From: Verrucomicrobiales bacterium
GTDB lineage: Bacteria; Verrucomicrobiota; Verrucomicrobiia; Limisphaerales; RI-55
Direction of reading: 5' to 3'
DNA length: 5,533 bases
Assembly (NCBI GenBank): GCA_003484235.1
Contig: DNDP01000023.1
Span: 21,535 to 27,067 of the forward strand
The notes below the pieces were generated by a model, which was not told the origin of the DNA, ran no database searches, and was given only the letters and a program-made list of their open reading frames with translations. The first letter of the stretch is position 1, and each line of letters begins with the position of its first letter. A program made the translations under genes and the position numbers. Below are positions 1 to 5,464 of the stretch, piece by piece.

Positions 1-1047
1 TCAGGCGGCCCGGACACCGGCCGTCGGCTGCGCTCGGGCGAAGCGCTCCACCATTCCCTTCAGCGCGGCGATCCAGCGCGGATGCTCGTTCATGCAGGGA
101 ATCAGCTCGAGCGATTCGCCGCCGGCGGCGAGAAAGTCCTCCTTCGCGCGCACGCCGATCTCCTCGATCGTTTCCAGGCAGTCGCTGACAAACGCCGGAC
201 AGATCACCAGCAGCCGTTTTCTGCCCTCCTCGGCGAACCGCTTCACCTCAAAGTCGGTATAGGGCTTCAGCCAGGGATCGCGTCCGAGCCGGCTCTGGAA
301 GGAGAACGAGCATTTGTCCCGGGGTATCCCGGCCTTGGCGATGAAGGCCTCCATTGTCTTGAGACACTGGGCCCGGTAACAGAACGCGTGGGCCGGATGG
401 TCACCCTCGCAGCAGGTCGCGCACGAGAGGCAGTGGCTGCCGGTCGGATCGCTTTTGCGGAGATGACGCTCGGGAATGCCGTGGAAGCTGAACAGCAGGT
501 GGTCGTAGGCCGGCTGCAGCGACGGCGCGGCGCTGGCCACCAGCGCCTCGATGTAGTCCGGATGATTGAAATAAGGCGCCTCGTGCGTGAGGTGCATCCC
601 GGGAAACGACCTGTTCACCGCCGCCTGCACCCGGACGACCGCCGTCTCGAAGCTCGACATCGCGTAGTGCGGGAACAGCGGGATGAGGTGGACGTCCGTG
701 ACGCCCTTGGCGGCCAGCCCGGCCAGGCCCTGTTCGACCGTCGGATGCTGGTAGCGCATGCACAGCTCGACGGGCAGTTCCACCTGCTCCTGCAGCAGGC
801 GGCGGACTCTCTTGCTGGTGACGATCAGCGGCGAACCTTCCCTGGTCCAGATGGTCGAGTAGGCGTGGGCCGACTCCTTCGGTCGCTTGGGGAGGATGAG
901 GCAGTTGACGACGAACCACCGGATGGGGAAAGGCGCATCCAGCACGCGGCCGTCCATGAGGAACTCGCGGAGGTAACGTCGCACATCGGGCACCGCCGTG
1001 GAATCCGGCGAGCCGAGGTTCATCAACAGGATGCCTTTCTTGCTCAT
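1..1047 (-). CDS. hemH: Ferrochelatase with internal cysteine cluster
   Basis: Ferrochelatase inserts Fe2+ into a porphyrin in the last part of haem synthesis. It is cytosolic or loosely membrane-associated. The product is 348 residues, a normal length for the family. Visible motifs are the N-terminal LLMNLGSPDS (residues 7-16), the SFHGIPERH active-site motif with the presumed catalytic His189, FQSRLGRDPWLKP (250-262), and the acidic ETIEEIG stretch (292-298) lining the metal/porphyrin site. Between the second and third motifs lie six cysteines within 23 residues (C206, C209, C212, C213, C223, C228). This matches the class described from Myxococcus xanthus, in which four internal cysteines hold a [2Fe-2S] cluster. 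The C-terminus has no cysteine triad, so it is not the animal-type cluster. I chose the ATG at 1045-1047 because family homology begins at MSKKGILL; an in-frame GTG at 1069-1071 would add eight residues unlike the family. No clear Shine-Dalgarno precedes either start. The TGA stop occupies bases 1-3, so the gene is complete. The name is very secure; whether the substrate is protoporphyrin or coproporphyrin is not proved here. Confidence 0.97.
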   Translation of the reverse strand: MSKKGILLMNLGSPDSTAVPDVRRYLREFLMDGRVLDAPFPIRWFVVNCLILPKRPKESAHAYSTIWTREGSPLIVTSKRVRRLLQEQVELPVELCMRYQHPTVEQGLAGLAAKGVTDVHLIPLFPHYAMSSFETAVVRVQAAVNRSFPGMHLTHEAPYFNHPDYIEALVASAAPSLQPAYDHLLFSFHGIPERHLRKSDPTGSHCLSCATCCEGDHPAHAFCYRAQCLKTMEAFIAKAGIPRDKCSFSFQSRLGRDPWLKPYTDFEVKRFAEEGRKRLLVICPAFVSDCLETIEEIGVRAKEDFLAAGGESLELIPCMNEHPRWIAALKGMVERFARAQPTAGVRAA

Positions 1048-1171
1048 CGCGTGTGGGCGCCGATGAAACACGGGATGCCACGGATTGGGAAGAAAGCAAA
1101 TGGGGAAGCCGGCTGGCCTCGTGGGTCAGTCCATTCTGGATCGGCATCACGCGGGGGGAGGAGCTTCCCCT

Positions 1172-1199
1172 AAAGCGTAATGGGTAAAACGTAATGAGC
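1172..1199. repeat. Imperfect 14-base tandem repeat in the spacer upstream of hemH
   Basis: Two adjacent 14-base units, AAAGCGTAATGGGT (1172-1185) and AAAACGTAATGAGC (1186-1199), match at 11 of 14 positions, with CGTAATG exact in both. They lie about 125-150 bases upstream of the hemH start and next to the hairpin at the end of the prepilin-like gene. They could be a tandem operator, or simply the T-rich tract after that hairpin on the minus strand. The rest of the 170-base spacer holds only an 8-base palindrome AGCCGGCT (1107-1114) and a short G/C hairpin (about 1155-1170). I could not identify a convincing promoter for hemH in it. Confidence 0.4.
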
Positions 1200-1219
1200 T
1201 GGCCGGAGCCGGCCCGCTC
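1196..1219 (-). terminator. Possible intrinsic terminator of the prepilin-like gene
   Basis: Bases 1196-1206 pair with 1209-1219: GAGC with GCTC and GGCCGG with CCGGCC, with one T/C mismatch at 1200/1215. The innermost pairs must open to make a loop of about four bases. Read on the minus strand, the hairpin starts inside the stop codon (1218-1220) and is followed by ATTACGTTTTACC, which is T-rich but not a clean T run. Position just after the stop and the strong GC stem support termination; the broken T tract is the weakness. Confidence 0.45.
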
Positions 1220-2030
1220 AGCGCAGCTCCGTCGTCCGCGCCCGGAGCCAGTCGAGGTCGGGGTTGGCGGGAGAGGGTTGGTTGAGTGGGATCAGCGTGC
1301 CGTGCTGAAAGCCTTGGAGGGTTCTGGGATCTGTCCAGCGCCTGAGATCGGCGTGACCATCCGCGTAAGTCACCCAGGTTCCGCCCTGGTGATAAAAGCC
1401 GGGGAAGTCCACAAATCTGTCGACCATGTCCACCAGCAACAGGCTGTCGTTGATCGAGTCGGCCCGTTCATCGAGAATCACAAATCGCTGGGCAGGCTTG
1501 GCGACATCGTCAAATCGACGGTAGATCCGAAACTGATTCTGAGCGCAATACACATTGCCGCCCATCCAGTTGTTCATGCTGACCGAACGGACGCGGGTGT
1601 GATGTTCTCCGAAGATGACGGTGGTGCTGTAATCCGAAGGGCATCGGAAAACATTCGGCGACTTCAGATAGGGACCAAGATGGCCGTAGGTGCCAGTGTC
1701 GTTGAAGTCCACCAAGTGGCCAGTGTTGATGTTGTCGTAGCTGCTTCTGTAGTCCAACCAGCCACGAACCCAGGTGCCTATTACGCCAGGGTGGCTTCCA
1801 TTGCCTGGTGCCAATTTCCCCGAACTGTTGTCACCATACATCTGCCAGGCCTGAATGAGCTGGCGCAGATTGTTGCGGCAGGCTTCAGCGGGGGAATTCG
1901 AACTGCCTCTGGTCGACGCGGCGAGTTGGCTAACAACCAGGAGGGCCACCACTGCGACCGTGATGAGCAGGTCACTGATCGAAAAACCGGGTGATCTGCT
2001 TGGAGGGCTGTCGAGTTTGTTCAGGTTCAT
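1218..2030 (-). CDS. Prepilin-like protein with H-X9-DG motif
   Basis: The product is a 270-residue protein of the prepilin-type 'H-X9-DG' group, which is abundant in Verrucomicrobiota, Planctomycetota and Lentisphaerota. Residues 1-15 form a short leader ending SRSPG. A type IV pilin-like site G15/F16 follows, then a hydrophobic helix (about 21-38, LLITVAVVALLVVSQLAA). Conserved-looking features are ACRNNLRQLIQAWQMY (50-65), FRCPSD (128-133) and the C-terminal H214-x9-D224-G225 within YHQGGTWVTYADGHADLRRW. Such proteins are expected to be cut by prepilin peptidase and to stay in the membrane with the globular domain outside; their actual function is poorly known. Position +5 after the cleavage glycine is Asp20, whereas pilins and pseudopilins normally have Glu. 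The start at 2028-2030 is favoured by AAGGAA with a 6-base spacer; a TTG at 2058-2060 in the same frame would spoil the leader. A 60-base line within the gene (1621-1680) is 53% GC, against 65% in a hemH line (421-480). The family call is secure, the role unknown. Confidence 0.9.
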   Translation of the reverse strand: MNLNKLDSPPSRSPGFSISDLLITVAVVALLVVSQLAASTRGSSNSPAEACRNNLRQLIQAWQMYGDNSSGKLAPGNGSHPGVIGTWVRGWLDYRSSYDNINTGHLVDFNDTGTYGHLGPYLKSPNVFRCPSDYSTTVIFGEHHTRVRSVSMNNWMGGNVYCAQNQFRIYRRFDDVAKPAQRFVILDERADSINDSLLLVDMVDRFVDFPGFYHQGGTWVTYADGHADLRRWTDPRTLQGFQHGTLIPLNQPSPANPDLDWLRARTTELR

Positions 2031-2036
2031 TTCCGT

Positions 2037-2042
2037 TTCCTT
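2037..2042 (-). promoter_or_regulatory. Ribosome binding site deciding the prepilin-like start
   Basis: On the minus strand AAGGAA lies six bases before the ATG at 2028-2030. It supports this start over the in-frame TTG thirty bases further upstream, since the site would then be inside the coding sequence. Confidence 0.7.
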
Positions 2043-2089
2043 GTAATGACGTGAGCCCAATACTCTTCAATTGCAAATTCCGCAGTCTT

Positions 2090-2132
2090 GCTTACCTTGC
2101 TTCTCTGGAAACCGTCTGGGAAACAGGTAAGC
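2090..2132. promoter_or_regulatory. Inverted repeat in the divergent intergenic region
   Basis: GCTTACCT (2090-2097) and AGGTAAGC (2125-2132) are exact reverse complements separated by 27 bases. The interval also has near-duplicate strings TCTGGAAAC (2104-2112) and TCTGGGAAAC (2115-2124), and CTTGCTT occurs twice (2087-2093, 2096-2102). The arms lie in the 127 bases shared by two divergent genes. They could be half-sites for a dimeric regulator (35 bases centre to centre), or a stem in the 5' leader of the propeller-gene mRNA. I found no convincing sigma-70 promoter on either strand here. The repeat is plainly visible; its function is inference. Confidence 0.4.
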
Positions 2133-2141
2133 GAATCCACT

Positions 2142-2149
2142 AGGAAAGG
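2142..2149 (+). promoter_or_regulatory. Ribosome binding site of the propeller gene
   Basis: The purine-rich AGGAAAGG ends eight bases before the ATG at 2158-2160, a normal Shine-Dalgarno spacing. A second AAGG (2151-2154) is too close to the ATG to be the main site. This supports the chosen start. Confidence 0.65.
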
Positions 2150-2157
2150 CAAGGTTC

Positions 2158-5100
2158 ATGAATAGCCCGTCTCGTCGTTGGCTGCCCTGGGTGCAGTGCA
2201 TCGTCTTGAGCTCCCTTCTCAATTCCCCCGGGGCCACGCCTGTGCTGCCACCGGCTGGAAACCGGGCCGACACGTCGTCTGGCGCGGGCGTCGGGCCACG
2301 CCTGAGCGCCGATGGACGCTTCGTGGTCTTCAACAGCGAGGCAGGTGATTTGGTGGCCGGTGACGACAATGGGGCTCATGACGTCTTCCTTCGGGATCGT
2401 GTTGCAGGTAATACCAGTCTGATCAGCCGCAGGAACGGCGGGGACGCTGCGGGGAATGGACCGTCATTCGCCGCCGAAATGACCCCCGACGGGCGTTACC
2501 TGGTGTTCCAGAGCGCGGCCACCAACCTGGTGCCCGCCGGCACGATGCCGCCATCCTCCAATTCGCTGCGCACCCTGATCTATCGCCTGGATCGGCAAAC
2601 CGACCAGATGCGACTGATCAACGTGTTTCAACCGATGATCGAGGGCTCTGCCAACGCGCTTACCAATGTTTCCCGGGACATTGTCTGGCCGCAGATCAGC
2701 CCGGATGGTCAACGGGTGCTGTTCGAATTGGGGCGGTCGCGCCATCCGGCTTCAGCCTCCTGGCTGAATGATGCCATTGAAGCGAGAATGGACACCATTT
2801 TCCTATGGAACGCCGTCAACGGCGTTACGGACCGGGTCAGCGTCCGTCAGGTCGACGAGGTTTCCCAATTCGCGAACCGTCCGGCCATGAGTGACGATGG
2901 GCGATACATCGCATTCGCGCGGACCGTCCAAGATGTTCCAGTCGGAGACGAATTGGTGGATCTGGGAAAGATGAACGTCGTGGTGCGCGATCGGCAGGAA
3001 TCGACCAACGTGGTGCCGATCGCCTTTCACGATCCAAATGCCGGCAACACGGAATATACCCTGGTGCAGGGACTGAGTGCCGACGGGCGATGGTTGCTCT
3101 ATTCCAAGAGCGGGTGGCTTTATGGCGGAGATTTCGAGGCATACAAGCATCCGCAACTGTGGCTGCACGACGTGCTCACTGGTGCCTTCAACTGCATCAC
3201 CACCAACAGCGCACTTGGCGAGATCGGCAACGGCATCTCCGACTCCGGCACCATCAGCGCCGATGGCAATTGGACCGCCTACTTCAGCTCCTCGTCGAAC
3301 CTCGTCTCCGGCGACCTCGACACCACGATGGATGTCTTCCTGTACGACCGCATTGCCGAAACTACCACCCTCGTCAGCACCCAGCCCGAATGGCTGGGCA
3401 ACTTTGGCGAACGCTCGGACGCACCACCCAAGCTGACGCCGGACGGGCGCTACCTGTTGTATCAGGCGGTCGGCGTGGGGCTGTTCCGCTACGACCGCGT
3501 GGCTGGGACCAATGCCCTGGTCACCACCGACGTCGTCGGCGACGAGGCCGACATTTCAGCCGACGGCCGGTTCGTCGCGTTCACGGCGAAACCGTCCTCG
3601 ATCGATCCGTTGGATCCCAATCCCCATCGCAACGTCTATGTGCATGACTTTGAGACCGGAGTGACCGAACTGGCTTCTCCTCGTGACCCGTCGGTGACAT
3701 TGGGCACCGCAATGGCCGGCACCTCACTGGAGACGCGGGGCGTCAGCCATGACGGCCGGTTCATCGCGTTCACCAGCACGTTGCTGGGGGTCGATGACCG
3801 GGCGAACGGCCAGCCGCTGCTCTGGGTGCGGGACACCCAGCTGGGCACGAACATCCTGGTCAGCGTGGACAAAGACGGCGCGCCGCTGGCGGATGGTTTT
3901 GGATTCCGGGAGGTTCAGATCACCGCCGATGGACGGTGGGTTTGCTTCCTGTCGGCCAGCAGTAACCTGGTGGCCGTTGATACAAACAAGGCGGACGACG
4001 TGTTTCTTCGCGATCTGGTCTTCAACAACACCCGGCTGGTTTCCCGTTCTCGAACGAACACCGGCTCGGCCGCCGGTCACTCGTTCGCGCCGGTTCTGGC
4101 GCGGGACGGCTCGGTGGTGGTGTTCAAGTCCTTTGCCCAAGACATCGCCGGCATCGGCACATGGTGGGATCTCTACCTTCATGAACTGGAGTCCAATCAA
4201 AACAGCCTTGTCACCACCAATTACTATTTTGGCTACCGAGGCGATGGACTCTCGAACGAGGCGGACTTGCACCAGATCAGCGAGGACGGGCGGTGGCTCG
4301 CATTTCGTACCAGGGACATGTCGAACTTCATCCCTTGGGCTCCGGTGTCGACCGGCAGCCAACAACCGGTGGCAATCGACCTCGTCACTCTCGCACGCAC
4401 CTGGATGGGAGCCGACAGCACGGGTGCGTCGCTGTTCAACGCGCCGGTGCTGTCCAGCGTGCGGCCGGGCGAGGACGGTTCCCGCTTTGTGATAATCGGC
4501 CGCGATCTTTCTTCGGCGACGTCGGTCCGCGCGTACACGTTTGATCCCGTGGCCGGCTACTCCACCTTGATGACGTCGAATTTTGTGTCACTTGCATGGA
4601 ATGGAGAGGACGCCTTGATTCTGGGTCGCACCAATCATCCCGCCTCTTCGCGATCGCAGCTATTCCGCCGCGGGCTGTATTCCGGCATCGAGGCGTTGAT
4701 CACGCAGGCGCCCGTCGATGGAGCGCCCGCCGGGGCGCACTCTTACCCGCTCGCCGTCGGACCGGGTGGACGCTACGCGCTCTTCCGCTCGACCGCGGGC
4801 AACCTCGCGCTGGACGACGACAACCAGCTCTTCGACCTGTTCCTTCACGACTCGGTCTTGAACGTGAACATCCTCCTCTCCCGCAGCGCCATGACCGGCA
4901 AGTCGGCCGACGGCAACACCTCGAAGGCGGTGTTCACCCGCGACGGCAACAAGGTGGTCTTCGAGAGCTTCGCCTCCGACATCGTGCCCGGCGATGCCAA
5001 CTTCGACCGCGACATCTTCATCGTCACGCTGGCCTCTGCCGACTCCGACAACGACGGGCTGGCCGACGACTGGGAAATGGCCTATTTCGGTAACCTGAAC

Positions 5101-5415
5101 CAGACGGCCGCAACGGACTTCGATCAGGACGGACTGACCGAAAGCGCCGAACTCGCCGCCGGCACCAGTCCGATCAACTCGGCGTCGGTGCTCCGCGCCA
5201 TCACCGTGAACTCGATCGGAGCGGGGACGACGCGGGTACTGTGGGCCTCAGTGCCCGGCCGGCGCTATCAGGTGCAGTATCGCGACGGCTTCGAGGCTCC
5301 GGGCTGGACGCCGCTCGGCGGTGAAGTGATCGCCTCGGCAACCACGAGCGAGGCGACCGAAATGGCACCGACCGGCGGCGGCCAGCGGTTCTACCGCATC
5401 CTGCTGGTCCAGTAG
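2158..5415 (+). CDS. Large exported PD40/TolB-like propeller protein with TSP3 calcium-binding segment
   Basis: The product has 1085 residues. Residues 1-26 resemble a Sec signal: an RR n-region, then a modest hydrophobic stretch (about 12-21) and a possible cut near PGAT. About sixteen repeats follow (about 49-960), each opening with a form of S-x-DGR-[FYW]-x-x-F, usually continuing with a D-x-N-type loop, then DVFLRD and a strand ending in LVS or LIS. This is the PD40/TolB-like propeller pattern. Repeat starts are near 49, 108, 180, 244, 306, 366, 426, 466, 529, 588, 647, 707, 768, 809, 867 and 926; those at 768 and 809 are degenerate. Residues 962-973 (DSDNDGLADDWE) and 986-1005 (TDFDQDGL, then GTSP) form a TSP3-like calcium-binding pair. 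The last 74 residues look like a beta domain (GRRYQVQYRD, ending QRFYRILLVQ), a style common at the ends of verrucomicrobial exported proteins. No catalytic motif is visible. A binding or surface role is inference; the substrate is unknown. The gene is complete with a TAG stop and stands divergent from the prepilin-like gene. Confidence 0.88.
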   Translation: MNSPSRRWLPWVQCIVLSSLLNSPGATPVLPPAGNRADTSSGAGVGPRLSADGRFVVFNSEAGDLVAGDDNGAHDVFLRDRVAGNTSLISRRNGGDAAGNGPSFAAEMTPDGRYLVFQSAATNLVPAGTMPPSSNSLRTLIYRLDRQTDQMRLINVFQPMIEGSANALTNVSRDIVWPQISPDGQRVLFELGRSRHPASASWLNDAIEARMDTIFLWNAVNGVTDRVSVRQVDEVSQFANRPAMSDDGRYIAFARTVQDVPVGDELVDLGKMNVVVRDRQESTNVVPIAFHDPNAGNTEYTLVQGLSADGRWLLYSKSGWLYGGDFEAYKHPQLWLHDVLTGAFNCITTNSALGEIGNGISDSGTISADGNWTAYFSSSSNLVSGDLDTTMDVFLYDRIAETTTLVSTQPEWLGNFGERSDAPPKLTPDGRYLLYQAVGVGLFRYDRVAGTNALVTTDVVGDEADISADGRFVAFTAKPSSIDPLDPNPHRNVYVHDFETGVTELASPRDPSVTLGTAMAGTSLETRGVSHDGRFIAFTSTLLGVDDRANGQPLLWVRDTQLGTNILVSVDKDGAPLADGFGFREVQITADGRWVCFLSASSNLVAVDTNKADDVFLRDLVFNNTRLVSRSRTNTGSAAGHSFAPVLARDGSVVVFKSFAQDIAGIGTWWDLYLHELESNQNSLVTTNYYFGYRGDGLSNEADLHQISEDGRWLAFRTRDMSNFIPWAPVSTGSQQPVAIDLVTLARTWMGADSTGASLFNAPVLSSVRPGEDGSRFVIIGRDLSSATSVRAYTFDPVAGYSTLMTSNFVSLAWNGEDALILGRTNHPASSRSQLFRRGLYSGIEALITQAPVDGAPAGAHSYPLAVGPGGRYALFRSTAGNLALDDDNQLFDLFLHDSVLNVNILLSRSAMTGKSADGNTSKAVFTRDGNKVVFESFASDIVPGDANFDRDIFIVTLASADSDNDGLADDWEMAYFGNLNQTAATDFDQDGLTESAELAAGTSPINSASVLRAITVNSIGAGTTRVLWASVPGRRYQVQYRDGFEAPGWTPLGGEVIASATTSEATEMAPTGGGQRFYRILLVQ

Positions 5416-5450
5416 GCGGCGGATTGCGGCTTGGCATTTCCCCGCCGCCT
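5414..5450 (+). terminator. Possible weak terminator hairpin after the propeller gene
   Basis: AGGCGGCGG (5414-5422), overlapping the TAG stop, is the reverse complement of CCGCCGCCT (5442-5450), giving a nine-pair stem around a 19-base loop. No T run follows, so this is not a classical intrinsic terminator. The downstream arm can instead pair with CGGCGG (5459-5464), just before a possible start codon. Confidence 0.3.
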
Positions 5451-5464
5451 CCCAACATCGGCGG

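Noticed and set aside
1048..1071. Eight-residue N-terminal extension of ferrochelatase from a GTG start
   Set aside because: The added residues (MFHRRPHA) are unlike the family N-terminus, and the ATG at 1045-1047 gives the normal MSKKGILL opening.
401..1150. Minus-strand open frame of 249 codons in another frame over hemH and its upstream spacer
   Set aside because: Product rich in Arg, Pro and Gly with no recognisable domain; it overlaps the real gene in a shifted frame.
82..1173. Long plus-strand open frame of 363 codons opposite hemH
   Set aside because: It lies antisense to a gene with clear ferrochelatase motifs; its product is low-complexity, rich in Arg, Gly, Val and His, and shows no family motif, as expected for a GC-rich antisense frame.
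1194..1994. Plus-strand open frame of 266 codons opposite the prepilin-like gene
   Set aside because: The opposite strand shows an exact pilin-type signal and the H-X9-DG motif; this frame has no motif or ribosome site.
2031..2060. Ten-residue extension of the prepilin-like protein from a TTG start
   Set aside because: It would bury the AAGGAA ribosome site within coding sequence and lengthen the leader; the ATG at 2028-2030 is better placed.
2197..2199. Cys14 of the propeller protein as a lipoprotein anchor
   Set aside because: The preceding residues are P-W-V-Q, not a lipobox, and the cysteine comes before rather than after the hydrophobic stretch.
3724..4365. Minus-strand 213-codon frame opposite the propeller gene
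   Set aside because: Antisense shadow; no start context and no recognisable domain.
3749..4492. Plus-strand 247-codon frame inside the propeller gene
   Set aside because: The in-register DGR repeats of the main frame run straight through this stretch, and the alternative product is rich in Arg, Ser, Trp and Thr with no domain.
2302..5037. The regular repeats as a CRISPR array or DNA-level tandem repeat
   Set aside because: The periodicity is at protein level; the DNA units differ extensively and have no constant repeat with spacers.
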